Source: Tetrahymena elliotti 4EA (taxonomy: Eukaryota; Ciliophora; Oligohymenophorea; Hymenostomatida; Tetrahymenidae). From it: DNA of 64,000 nucleotides. Below, piece after piece: positions 1-11,641 of this stretch. The notes beneath the pieces were generated by a model that had not been told where the DNA came from, ran no database searches, and saw nothing but the letters and a program-made list of their open reading frames with translations. The stretch's first letter is position 1. Each line of letters starts with the position of its first letter. The DNA lies in assembly GCA_000231825.2 (NCBI GenBank), contig JH720299.1, forward strand, positions 997,933-1,061,932, given 5' to 3'. A program made the position numbers and the translations under genes.

Positions 1-3000
1 GATAGATAAACCTGATTTTAATTTTAATTTAAAAATAATAGATCAATTATCAAATTAATGTGAAACTTGTGATAATAATTGTAAGTCTTGCTATGGACCT
101 TTACCAACTAATTGTGTATAATGCAAAGATGGTTTAAGTGAAACTTAGGATGGGTTGTGTTAGCCTTGTAACACAAGTAGTGGATTTTACTTAACAGTAA
201 ATAAAGAATGTAAACAATGCAGTTATAATTGTATCAAATGTAGTGATGATTAAAACTGTACAGAATGTTAGTCTAATTATCATAGTCTAAATGGCTTTTG
301 TGTAAGCAAATTATGCTAAGATGGAATGTATTTAGGTAACTTTATTATTAGATTTAATCCTTTTTTATTTTATTTAAATATTTAATAAAAAATAGATATT
401 TAGAAGAACTAATGTTAATCTTGCAATCTGAAATGTTAATCTTGTTATGGACCTCTTTCTACTAATTGTTCATAATGCAAAGATGGTATGAGTATATTCC
501 TTGATGGTTCTTGTTAAGTTTGTAACATAAATAATGGATTCTACTTAACAGAAAACCAGTTATGTCTAAAATGCTCTGATAACTGTCAAAAATGCTCTGA
601 TAATAAAATATGTACAGCATGCTAAACTAATTTTCATATTGAAAATGGTTATTGTATTAGTGATACTTGTGGTGATGGAAAAACCTTTAGTAAATTTATT
701 TAGTTATCACAAATAAATCTTTTCTTTAAACTCAATGAAATCAATAAATGCTTAAATTTATATAAAAATCTATTTTTTATATTAGACAAATATTAAATTA
801 TTTTTTTAAAAAATAAAAAGATTCATAAACAAACAAATGTGAGTTTTGTAACCCTAACTGTAAGTCTTGCTTTGGATCTCTTTCGACCAATTGTGCATAG
901 TGTAAAGATGGTTTGAATAAATTTGCTGATGGTTCCTGTTAATAGTGTGACTTAAATAATGGATTTTACTTAACATTAAATAAAGAGTGTAGACACTGCG
1001 GTGGTAACTGTAAAAAATGTACTGATGATAAAAAATGTGTTGAATGTTAGTCTAATTATCATCTTCTTAATGGTTATTGTTTGAGTGATCTATGCGAAGA
1101 TGGAAAATTTTTAAGTAAATTCATTTATATAATTAATAATTTAAAATTCATTCAAAAATTAATTTTAACATTAAATTTTAAAAACAAAATAGATCCTTAA
1201 ACAAATCAATGCAAAAATTGTGATGCTAGTTGTAAATCTTGCTTGGGACCATTTTAGACTAATTGTGTAGAATGCAAAGATGATAAAATACTATTATCTG
1301 ATAACTCATGCCAAACTTGTGACACAAATAATGGATTTTACCTAACATCAAATAAAGAATGTAAATAATGTAGTTAAAATTGTAACTAATGCTATGACAA
1401 CAAAAACTGTATAGCATGCTAGCCTAAATTTCAAATATTAAATGGTTTTTGTATTAGTGAAGTCTGTGAAGATGGAAAATTTTTCAGTAAATTTTTAAAA
1501 ATTAATTAATAATTTAATAAATAATTAAAATCAGCCAAAATTTTGTTTATGATTTTATTTTTTTTAAATAGACTCTGAAAAAAATTAATGTGAAATTTGT
1601 AACACGAATTGTAAGTATTGCTTTGGTCCTCTTTCTACAAATTGTGCATAATGTAAAGAGGGTCAGAATTTTTAACTTGATGGTTCTTGTAAAGTTTGTA
1701 ATATTGATAATGGGTTTTACTTAACAGAGAATAAAGTATGCTAACCATGTGGAATCAACTGTAAAAAATGTGATATAAATAAAAAATGCACAGAATGTTA
1801 ATCTGATTTTCGTATTCAAAATGGATCTTGTTTAAGTGAAAAATGCTAAGATGGAAAATATTTAAGTAAATTTCTCATAACAAAATATAAAATTTTTTTG
1901 ATTTTTTTATTCTTGTGTTAAAATAGATACAGATACTAAAAAATGTGAACTCTGTGATGTTAATTGTCAATCTTGTGATGGACCTCTTTCTACTAATTGT
2001 GTGTAGTGTAAAGAGGGTTAGAATGTTTATCCTGATGGTTCTTGTAAAGTTTGTAATATAAGTAATGGATTTTACATAACAGAAAATAAAGAATGTAAAC
2101 CATGTGGAATAAACTGTAAAAAATGTTATGAAAATTAAAAATGCATAGAATGCTAATCAGAATTTTATATTTAAAATGGATTTTGTTTAAGTAATCAATG
2201 CTAAGATGGAAAATATTTAGGTAAAAATCAGAATTATTTCCTCAAAAAATTTTTGATTTGTTTTTAAAAATAGATTTAGAAACAAAAAAATGTGAACTTT
2301 GTCATTCTAATTGCAAATCATGCAATGGACCTCTTTCAACTAACTGTGTTTTATGCAAAGATGGTTTGAATATTTATCCTGATGGTTCTTGTAAAGTCTG
2401 TAATATTGATAATGGGTTTTACTTTACAGGAAATAAAATATGTTAATAATGTTAAATAAACTGTAAAAAATGTGATATGAACAAAAAATGCATAGAATGT
2501 TAATCAAATTATCATATTCAGAAAGGATATTGTTTAAGCGATTAATGTTAAGAAGGAAAATATTTAAGTAAATTTATTCATAATTAAATTTTTTCTGAAT
2601 AAAATATTTTTTCTTTATATCTTTGAAATAAAAACTAATTTATTTATTTTGCAAAAATAGATTTAGAAACAAAAAAATGTGAACAATGTTATCCTGATTG
2701 TTAATCTTGTTATGGACCTCTTTCAACTTAATGTGCCTAATGTAAAAATGGTTTAAATACTTTCCCTAATGGGTCATGCTCGCAACCTTAAACATGTGAC
2801 ACAAACAATGGGTTTTACATAAATGAAAATAAAGAATGCTAAAAATGTAGCAATAATTGTAAATAATGTTCTGACAGTAAAGCTTGCAAAATATGCTAAA
2901 ATAATTTTCTTATGCAAAACGGGAACTGTGTGAGTCATATTTGTGAAGATGGAACATATTTAAGTAATTAAATTTTATTTTAACTAACAGAAAATAAGAA

Positions 3001-4220
3001 TTTTAACTTAAAAATAATCAAATACTAATTATTTGTAAAAAACTATTTAATTTAATTTTAAAAAATTAGATCTAAAAACAAATAAATGTGATCTTTGCTA
3101 TCCCAGCTGTAGATCTTGCACTGGTGATTAAATTAGTGATTGTGATGACTTGAATGTAACCATAAATTAAACTGCACTCTCAGTAGCAAATGGAGTTTCT
3201 GGATTTGTAGCTTATACTTTGTTTGCCCTTTTGCCTTTCCAATGTGTAGTTTCAATCTTTGATTTTGCATAAACAATCAATTTTTTCGTATTTTTAAATG
3301 TTAAATATGACAAATTAGTTTATTTTGTCCTTAAAATATTTGACTTTAGTAACTTCAATTTTATCCCAACAATCTAAAAACAAGATAAAAATGTTCCACT
3401 TACTCATTATAGAGAAAAACTTTCATCAAATGTATTGATCAATCTTATTTAGCCAGCTGTTGTTTTTGGTGCAGCCTTTTTCATTTATATTGTTGCTAAA
3501 ATTGCTTCACAAAAAAGATTTGCCAATACTAATCTATTTATGCAAGGCATTTATTTCATTAGTGATAACTTCTTTTTCTATATAATTGCTGGGTTAATTT
3601 ACTTGACTTTTTATAAAGTAAACATGGGAGTATAGTTGTAGCTCTATAATTTTGGACAATCTATTCCTACTTCTATTATTTGCATAGTAATATTAGCCAT
3701 TTAAATAGGTTTAGTTCTAATAGGACTAAGATAACTATCAACTAGACATAAACCTAGTATTTTTAATACTATAAAAAATAAATATCAGAAGTACACAAAG
3801 AAATAATTTATGAACTAAAATCATTTTTTTAATGCTTTTATATTGATAAGAAAGATTCTTTTTGTAAGTGCCTTAATATTTTTATAAAATGAGAGTATGA
3901 ATTAAATTATCATAATTTAGGGATTATTTAGTCTGTAAACTATGCTGATGGTGATAAAAAGGCCTTACCCATCAAAGTTAGAAAATAATTTCAATATTTT
4001 GTGCAACTTTTTGGTACTGATAATTATATTGTTAATTAATGCCCTTATTTATAATGAAGTAGTTGAAATATTCTCAACAAATGTAATAAAAATAATTTCA
4101 GCTTTTATAATAGGCTTCATAGGATCAATAATTACTCTACAAATAGTCTTAACTTATAAGATTTTCCAAATAAATAGAAGGGCATATTTACAATAAAAGC
4201 AAATGCTTAAAAATGTATGA
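1..4220 (+). CDS. Cysteine-rich modular membrane protein (GCC2/GCC3 / furin-repeat type), 5' partial
   Basis: Bases 1-41 are the tail of an intron. Visible exons are 42-335, 396-689, 821-1114, 1193-1486, 1572-1865, 1927-2220, 2274-2567, 2661-2963 and 3070-4220 (TGA at 4218), all joined by phase-1 introns. Each of the first eight exons encodes one module with regularly spaced CxxC-type cysteines (pattern CxxCxxxCxxCxGPLxTNCxxC, then GFYLT, then CxxCxxNCxxC), resembling growth-factor-receptor/furin-like repeats. The last exon starts with a broken module, then carries about seven hydrophobic segments (for example VFGAAFFIYIVAKIA, IICIVILAIQIGLVLIGL, ILCNFLVLIIILLINALIY). Proteins of this layout are common ciliate surface proteins; ligand and role are unknown. 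The gene starts upstream, so signal peptide and total repeat number cannot be seen. It requires TAA/TAG as Gln throughout. Confidence 0.85.
42..2963 (+). repeat. Tandem exon repeat: eight cysteine-rich module exons, seven of exactly 294 nt
   Basis: Seven consecutive exons are each exactly 294 nt (98 codons). The eighth, 2661-2963, is 303 nt because of a three-residue insertion after its GSC motif. Every exon starts with the last two bases of a split Asn or Asp codon and ends after the first base of the next one, so any number can be added or lost without shifting frame. The introns between them (60, 131, 78, 85, 61, 53 and 93 nt) differ in length and sequence, whereas the exons are clearly homologous. 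Confidence 0.9.
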
Positions 4221-4402
4221 AAATGATTAAATGAATTTAGTTTTAGTAAAAAGATTGAATTATCTGTCTATATGTAGATGTTTTAATGTATTAATAAATA
4301 TTATTAATAAAATTCTTTATCTTTTTTTGAAATTCTTTTGTTATTATTATTTTTAATATATTGTATTTATATCAAAAATATTAAATTTTTTTGATTTCTA
4401 TC

Positions 4403-4496
4403 AAATGTGATAAACAGATACTTGAAGTCATGGTATGGGGAGCCATAGGTTTTAATGGTCCTCTTAAGATAGAGAGAGTTGATGGTATGTTAAATT
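4403..4496 (+). mobile_element. Possible Tc1/mariner transposase fragment
   Basis: An open stretch here reads VMVWGAIGFNGPL followed by VDGMLNS. This resembles the conserved Tc1/mariner catalytic-core segment around the second Asp/Glu region, where VMVWG-[AC]-I-x-x-x-G-xxPL and a following G-x-[ML]-N-S are characteristic. It is only about 30 codons long and is fused, out of frame, to the second half of a cysteine module. No terminal inverted repeats or other transposase parts were seen around it. Identification rests on this short motif only. Confidence 0.5.
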
Positions 4497-6449
4497 CAAC
4501 TGTAAAAAATGTACAACAAGTACAAATTACTCTGAATGTGATTATAATTTTGATTTCATTCATGATAGTTGTTTTAATATTTATTGTGAAGAAGGAAAAT
4601 ATTTTGGTAAAATAAATTATAAATTTTTAATTTTAAAAAAGATAAATATCTAAAATCTTCAAATTTTTATTGAAAAATAGATTCTTCAATAAAAAAATGT
4701 GAAATTTGTAATGCCAATTGAAAGTCTTGCAATGGATCTAAGTTAACTGATTGCATATTATGCAAAGATAGTTATTTGAAGAATCCAGATGGATAATGTC
4801 AAATTTGTGATACAAACAATAGATTTTATTTAACATAAAGCAAAGAATGTAAACAGTGTAGTAATTACTGTTAAAATGTACTGATAGTTTAAGTTGTACA
4901 AAATGTTTAGTAAATTTTGAGAGTGTGAATGGGTTTTGCTTGAGTAATGTCCGTGGAGAAGGAAAATTTTTTGGTATTTAACTCTAACAAATATTTTCTT
5001 TAAAAGAAATTAAAAAATATTAACAGAAATTTTATCTAGAAAAATCTAATAATAAAAGAGTTATTTTTCAAACAAATTTAATAGAATAATTTAAAAATAG
5101 ATACTTAGACAAATAAATGTGAATTTTGTCACTCAAATTGCAAATCTTATTATGGACCATTATAAACAAATTATTTTTAATGCTAAGATGGTTTGAGTAT
5201 ATCTCCTGATGGCTCTTGCTAATTTTGTGACACCAGTAATGGTTTTTACTTAACATTAAATAAAGAATGTTAAAAATGTAGATTAAACTGTAAAAAATGT
5301 AGTGAAAATAATTATTGTACTGAATGTTAATCTCTTTATCATATTCTTAAAGGCTACTGTGTTAGTGATTGATATTTGTTAAAGCAATTAATAATGATTC
5401 AGAATGTAACCATAAATTAAACTGCTCTCTCAGGAGCGAATGGAGTTTTTGGATTTGTAGCTTCTACTTTGTTTGCCCTTTTACCTTTGCACAATCTTTG
5501 ATTTTGCATAAACAATCAATTTCTTGGTGTTTTTAAATGTTAAATATGATAAATTAGTTTATTTCATCCTTAAAATATTTGACTTTAGCAACTTCAATTT
5601 TATCCCATCAATCTAAGAACAAGATAAAAATCTTCCACTAACTTATTATAGAGAAAAATTTTCATCAAATTTATTTATCAATCTTATTTAACCAGCTGTT
5701 GTTTTTGGTGCAACCTTTTTCATTTATATTGTTGCTAAAATTATTTCACTAAAAAAATTTGCCAACACTAATCTATTTATGCAAGGAATTTATTTCATTA
5801 GTGATAATTTTTTTTTCTAAATAATTGTTGGGTTAATTTACTTAACTTTTTATAAAGTAATTATGGCAGTTTAATTGTAGTTCTATAATTTTGGAGAATC
5901 TATTCATAATTCTATTATTTGCATAGCAATATTAGCCAATTAAATATGTTTAGTTATACTAGGATTAAGATAACTATCAACTAGTGATAAACTTAATATT
6001 TTAAGTAATTTGAAAAGTGAATATTAGAAGTATACAAAGAAATAATTTATGAACTAAAATCATTTTTTTAATGCTTTTATATTAATAAGAAAAATACTTT
6101 TTGTAAACTCCTTAATATTTCTGTAAAATGAGACTATGAATAAAATAATTCTAATCTAAGGATTGTTTAGCCTCTAAATTGTGCTGATGGTGATAAAGAG
6201 ACCTTATTCATCAAATTTAGAAAATAATTTCAACATTTTATGCAACTTTTTGGCACTAGTAGTTATATATCCATTTATGCCCTTAAATATAATGAAGTAG
6301 TTGAAATATTCTCATCAAATGTCATAAAATTAATTTCAGCTGTAATTATAGGCTCTATAGGAACATTAATTATTCTATAAATATTCAAGCTCTTCCAATT
6401 AAAGAAAAGGGAATTTTTACAAAAAAGAAAATACTTTAAAAATGTATGA
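4403..6449 (+). pseudogene. Decayed 3' copy of the cysteine-rich membrane protein gene
   Basis: This is homologous to the end of the preceding gene but broken. A half module (4497-4606) follows a transposase-like fragment. The next module exon, 4681-4973, is 293 nt instead of 294 and also has TGA where a conserved Cys codon is expected. The last module (from 5101) runs straight into the membrane domain without the usual intron, through an in-frame TGA at 5370-5372. The membrane part lacks 11 nt that its neighbour has (after 'ccttt' near 5490), and ends at a homologous TGA at 6447-6449. The parts still align codon by codon with the intact gene, so this looks like a tandem duplicate that lost function fairly recently. 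Confidence 0.85.
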
Positions 6450-6569
6450 AAATAGGAAAAAGCATTTAGTTTGAATAAAAAGCTTGAATTATATGTATAT
6501 CTTTAGAATTTTTTTTATGTATTAATCTAAATTTTTTTTATTTAAATATGTTCCTTTTTTTGTTTCAAA

Positions 6570-7335
6570 TTGTAGATAGAAATAACCTTCTTTATTCTGA
6601 TTTAACCAGCTACTATTGTTGATGATGCATTTTATTCGTATTTCAGTTAAAATTAATATTATAAAAACAAAACCAATATATCTTTCTAAGCTATTTATTT
6701 CATCAGCCTCAATTTCTTTTATATATAATTGCTGTATTGCTGTATTAATTTTCTTAACTTTCTACAAAATAAGCATGGTAATGCTCTAGCTCTATAATTT
6801 TTGAGAATCTATTATCTATTATCGCTTCAGTTTGATGTATAGTCATATTATTCATAAATTTACTAAGTTCTACTCAGATTGAAATAGCAATCAACCCCTA
6901 ATTAATCTAGTTTCTTCAGTAAAATATAAACTAAACAGTGTCAAAAAGAAATGGTTCTGAATCGATTGATATTGATAAGAAAAATACTATTCTTGATTTT
7001 ATACGTATTTTTATAAAAAAGAAAATATGAATTGTTTAAATCTAAGGTTTATTTAGTCTCTAAATCTTCTTAAGGTGATAAAAAGGCCATAATTAAAAAA
7101 TAATTATAACTTTATTTGTTATTTTTATGATAATTTTTTTGTGTGTAAATTAATTAATTTATGATAAAGTAGGAGACTTTCTTACTTAAAATTCTGAATT
7201 AATAATTTCATATTATATATTATAGACTTGATAAAAGCAATAGAAATTAAGTAAATATTACTGACTTTTAAGTCTTATAAGATAAAAGAAGAGATTAACA
7301 AAAAATTAAGTAAGAAATGAAGAAATTATGAAAAT
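6570..7335 (+). pseudogene. Second, more degraded copy of the membrane-domain exon
   Basis: Segments can be matched in order to the C-terminal exon of the upstream gene: the PA-V-V block near 6605, FISASISF and IIAVLLY-like blocks near 6700-6760, the LYN-E-SI block near 6790, the RKILF block near 6975, and the IQGLFSL block near 7040. They are separated by indels, and no continuous frame survives. The cysteine modules are missing. It lies directly after the first decayed copy, so the three copies form a series from intact to strongly eroded. Confidence 0.7.
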
Positions 7336-8608
7336 AAAAAAGTTTTCATGCGAACAAAATAATAAAACTATTTTTTTTGTCTTCTTTTAATAACGAGAAA
7401 AAAGATAAATTTTTATTCTAAAATAAATAGATAAACTATTTTTAAGCCTATGAATACTAACATCATTAAAATAATCTGATCAATCATATCAAGCCAACAA
7501 ATTATTAAATCACTAAAATGTTAAAATAATAAGAGATAAATAAAAAAAAGTATCTTTGTAAAAATCATATATTTTATATTATTTAATACTAAATGTCAAA
7601 TATAATGTATATCCTCAATATTTGTGATGATTATTTGATTAAGATAAATTTCTGGAAGGAAAATTAAATAAAAGACAAAATATCTTAGCAACACAAATAA
7701 AGACGCTAATGGTTTAGAAATTTTACAGTACATTCAATATTTTTTAGAAACTGTTTATATAAAAAATTAAATAATTTAAGGATAAAAAAATACATTATTT
7801 TAATTAATAATAGTATTTGAAATATAATTTATTTTATTTAGTTTGCAAATTTTTTTTTGAAAACAAAAAGATGGATTGATCTAGTAACATGGTAATATCT
7901 TTTGTTGGATGCTTTTTTCATCACAAACTTATTTTCTACTTTAGATTGAAAAATTTTATTTTTCGAATGATCTCTCTATTCATAGACTACTGCCCAAAAA
8001 TAAATTTTTCTTTCTATTTTAATTAGCTTGAATTTCATTAAAGCTCTCGAATTATAAAATCAATAGAAGATCTTTCACTTAATTGGATATAAACGAACAA
8101 ATAATAGACTAAACAAAGAGATTTGTATTTCTAATAAATTTTTAAAGTTTGCTTTAGAATTCTACTATTATTTCAGTTTGTTATGGGAAACTATCATTAT
8201 CAAGTTAACTTTAAAGATTTTATTAAATATGGATTAGTTTGATGATAGTTTATCTACTTTTCTAAGAGTTAAAAACAAAGAAAGATAAATCATAAAAAAA
8301 TTTAATTGAGATAGGAGTTTATAAATTTTATTGTTCAAATATGATTTTTTTAATCAATCTTATTGATGAAATAATAATATCTTCAAATTCTCTAGTTAAA
8401 AAAATAATAAATTTTAGTTTTTGTTAGAAATCAATAAATCAATTAAAACCCTTCCTGAGCTGACTTTTTTCTGATATTATAAATCTGTGCGTTATAGATA
8501 TATATATACTCAGTAATTTATTATAAAGCTTTAGAAAAATAAATATCAATTATTGATTAAAAAGATATTAGACATATATTTTAGAAACAAAAAAAAAGTA
8601 AAACAAAA
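7336..8608 (+). other. Spacer, no supported gene
   Basis: AT-rich spacer before the C2 genes. On the minus strand a frame free of TGA runs from about 8045 to 7570, and its first 60 codons (about 8040-7866) have a fairly balanced residue composition. It has no recognisable domain, and an open frame of this size is not rare in sequence this poor in G and C. It could be a gene relic; I see nothing firmer. Confidence 0.4.
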
Positions 8609-9688
8609 ATGGTTGTTGGAACTTTGATTGTTAGACCCAAGTCTGCTTAACTTACCTATGACTCTGAAACCTTCGGAAAGATGGTAAGCAATATTTCAAA
8701 TAAACAAATTTAAGGAGTTATGACATGTATTTCTAAAACTTAAAATAGGATCCCTTCATTAATGTTATGATTGGTAATCAAAAGCATACATCTGCTGTTG
8801 CTAAGGACGCAGGTAAAACTCCAGTCTGGATTGATTAATTCAACTTCAAGATCATGAATGACACTATGCTTACCTTCACTATTTATGACCATGATTCTTT
8901 CTCTAGCAACGACTTTTTAGGTAAATTGATAGATTTTATTTTCTTTTTGATCATGTTATTAACCATTAGATAATTATTAAGCACTATTTAAAGAAAATAT
9001 AAAAATGAGCAAAAATTAATCTATCCATTTAAAATTAATAATAGTTGAAGGATCTTGCTCCCTTGCTAATGCTTTCTAAGGTGGTAAAAGAACTGAATAT
9101 GCTCCTTGCATGAGAAAAGGTAAAAGTGCTGGTTAAGTTGTTTTCGAATTTGAATTCATTCCAGAAGGTGGTGCTCAAGGATACCCACCCTAATAAGGCT
9201 ATCCTGCTCAATAAGGTTTCCCCGTTTAATAGGGTTACCCCCCATAAATGGGTTATCCTGCTTAAGGATATCCTCCCTAATAACCATATCCTCCTCAAGG
9301 TTATCCTCCTCAATAATATCCTCCTTAATAGCCTTATCCTCCTCAAGGATATCCCCCCTAATAACCTTATCCCCCTCAATAATATCCTCCTTAAGGCTAC
9401 CCTGCCTAATAATACCCTCCTCAAGGCTATCCTGCCTAATAATATCCTCCTGCTGGTCAAGTTTATCCTGGAGCTTATGGAAAACCCTCAGGCCCTCTAT
9501 TCAATGGACGCCCTTTACCCATAATTTCTTTCCAAGGAGGTTGCAAAAAGTGTCACGGAAGCGGCTGGAAAAATAAAGATGGAAGAAGCATTCCTTGTAG
9601 TAAGTGTTATCATCATGCTGGTTACTGTAAAAAATGTTGTGGTACTAAATTCGAAATTAAAAAGAATGTACCATGCCATAAGTGTTGA
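8609..9688 (+). CDS. C2-domain protein with PQGYP repeat tail and C-terminal zinc-binding-like module
   Basis: Exons 8609-8683, 8749-8920 and 9045-9688 (TGA 9686-9688) give 296 residues. Residues 1 to about 125 form a single C2 domain of the plant SRC2 kind: GTLIVRPKSA at the start, the DPF loop at residue 26, SAVAKDAGKTPVW, then DHD at 72-74 and a further Asp at 80 as likely Ca2+ ligands. Next comes a stretch of roughly 100 residues of PQGYP/PQQYPP repeats, then a C-terminal cysteine block with CKKCHGSGW, CSKCYHH, CKKCC and CHKC, resembling a DnaJ-type zinc-finger region. Such proteins bind membranes or phospholipid in a Ca2+-dependent way; the tail is flexible. The start is the first ATG after the stretch AAACAAAA, a typical ciliate start context. 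It is a close paralog of the next gene, which lacks the cysteine block. Confidence 0.9.
9177..9466 (+). repeat. PQGYP-coding tandem repeat
   Basis: Degenerate 12-18 nt units of the type CCTCCTCAAGGTTAT or CCTCCTTAATAA encode alternating PPQGY, PPQQPY and PAQQY. The third positions and the choice among CAA, TAA and TAG for Gln vary, so selection seems to hold the peptide rather than the DNA unit. The block is markedly richer in C than its surroundings. Apparent reading frames in the other frames here (including Leu/Arg-rich minus-strand ones) are by-products of this repeat. Confidence 0.85.
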
Positions 9689-10805
9689 TTTAAATAATGA
9701 ACCATAGTATTTATGTTTTCTTTATATGTACTCCAAGTATTAATTTGGTAATTTCACGCTATTATACTATTCATATAAAATTCAATTTTTTTAATCAAAA
9801 CTGACATAAATTTACAACCTATTTCAAAAAATTATTGCAATTTTTAAGCAACTAAAAAAAATTTAATGTGAAGCCAACTTCTTTTATTTTTTGAGTTTAA
9901 AGAAAAAAAAGCAAGAATAAAAAATAAAATTTTACTTTGATTGATCAAAAATTAGATCTACTTATAAAATTAATGAGTGTTTCAAGTAATAAATAAATAA
10001 AAAAAGATTTTTTATTCTCAATTATTAATTTTTATAATAAATGAGTTGGTTTAAAGAAATGAAAATGTTGATAAAAAACACTTTTATAAATCTTAAAGAT
10101 GGAGATTTATTTTATAATATAATAAATAAACACTAATTAAATGCTTTGTCAATTTATATAAAGTTCTATTTAAAGACCATTTTTAGTTTATTGGTCTAAG
10201 ATTTTGATAAGAAATAACTATGTTCTATCAATTAAAAAAATAATAGATCTAATTATTGTTATCTGGTTGATAGCTGAGGAATTCTAAAATAACCCAAATT
10301 TAAAGATATTAAAATTAAAGGTAAAAATCCCATAGAACAAGTAGATCAGTTTTAATCATTAATTCTAAAAAAAATAGTTATTTCTCAGAAAGATTATTAA
10401 TTTGAATATGAAATAGAAGCTCTTGAGAATAAGAATATGCATAAATATTTTTCTCCTTAAAAAATTAAAAAATATTAGCTCGAATTCCAAAAATAAAAAT
10501 TATCTGCATGTCTTCAAATTTGTCTTTCGAGAATAATTCTTAAATTTTACTGATGATTTTTTTAAACCATTTTAGACTTTATTCATCAAATTTTGTCTGA
10601 AGATTGGTGTTTTCACAATATTTTAAATTCATTCAAAATTTGTGAAAATTGTAGCCTTTTTAAAGTGAAATCAAAATTTATTAAATAAAGGCTTTATGTA
10701 TCGTGGCAAAAGTCTTTTAATAATTGTTATTTCTGAATAATAAATAAATTTAAGATTTAATAATATATCAAATAAGCACTTTAAAAGATAAATAAAAAAG
10801 CAAAA
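9689..10805 (+). other. Spacer between the two C2 genes
   Basis: AT-rich. A plus-strand frame from ATG 10041 stays open for about 84 codons, but it has no recognisable feature and is within chance for this base composition. No RNA gene or repeat was seen. Confidence 0.5.
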
Positions 10806-11641
10806 ATGGTAAAAGGTACTTTAATTGTCAGACCTAAGTCTGCTGTTTTAACTCATGACACAGAATTATTTGGAAAAATGGTAATTAAATAATTTAATAT
10901 AGAGTTAATTTTTCAAAGCAGATATTAATACTTATTTTAATATATAATTAAACCGTTTTTATTCATAATAATATTAGGACCCATTTGTCATTATCAATAT
11001 AGGTAATTAAAAGAAGACTTCTGCTGTTGCAAAAGATGCAGGAAAAACCCCTGCTTGGTGTGATTAATTCAACTTTTAGATTTTAACTGAAGATATGATG
11101 ACTTTCTCTATCTTCGACTATGATAACATGTCTAAGAATGATTTCATAGGTATAATTTAGAAAAATGCAAATATTCAATTAAAAAATTCTTAACAATAAA
11201 ATAGCTGAAGGTGGATTTGCTCTTTCTGGTGTTCTTAAAGGAGGTAAAAAAATTGAAACTATTAACTGCACTAGAAAAGGAAAGCCAGCTGGAAATTTTG
11301 TTTGTGAATTTGAATTTTTACCTGATCAATAAAACGTTGCTTATGTTCAACAGCCTGTAGCTTATGGATAAGTACCTGGAGCTTACCCTGTTATGTAATA
11401 AGGATATCCCTAATACCCTGCTTAATAACCTTATCAAGCTTATCCTCCCTAATAAGCTTATCCCCCAGCTGGTTATCCATAATAACCTTATCCTCCTTAA
11501 GGATACCCTCCATAATAACCTTATCCTCCCTAAGGATATCCCCCTTAACAAGGTTATCCTCCTTAACAAGGATACCCACCCCAATAAGGTTACCCACCTT
11601 AACAAGGTTATCCTCAATATCCTCCTAATCCCTACTATTGA
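10806..11641 (+). CDS. C2-domain protein with PQGYP repeat tail
   Basis: Exons 10806-10880, 10978-11149 and 11205-11641 (TGA 11639-11641) give 227 residues. Exons 1 and 2 have exactly the same lengths (75 and 172 nt) and splice phases as the upstream paralog. The C2 domain (about residues 1-123) has GTLIVRPKSAVLTHD, DPFVIINIGNQ, SAVAKDAGKTPAW and the acidic loop FDYDNMSKNDF. The tail is Gln/Pro/Tyr-rich with PQQGYPPQ units and ends NPYY, with no cysteine block. Expected role is Ca2+-dependent membrane association, from the domain only. Tandem duplication with the upstream gene is clear; gain or loss of the cysteine module separates them. Confidence 0.9.
11390..11637 (+). repeat. PQGYP-coding tandem repeat of the second C2 gene
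   Basis: The same kind of unit as in the upstream gene (CCTCCTTAACAAGGTTAT and variants), coding PPQQGY and PPQQPY. The last four units are the most regular, suggesting recent unit duplication. Confidence 0.85.

Noticed and set aside
1..7335. Mating-type locus of Tetrahymena (cysteine-rich genes with a shared membrane exon and incomplete copies)
   Set aside because: The resemblance is superficial: there is no head-to-head gene pair, and cysteine-rich multi-span proteins of this kind are numerous in ciliates.
9035..9524. Leu/Arg-rich minus-strand frame and a Leu/Asn-rich plus-strand frame in the C2 gene
   Set aside because: They are other-frame readings of the PQGYP-coding repeat; the C2 gene frame explains the sequence and has proper splice sites.
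10041..10295. 84-codon plus-strand frame between the C2 genes
   Set aside because: With TGA as the only stop, frames of this size are common in AT-rich spacer; no domain or conservation visible.
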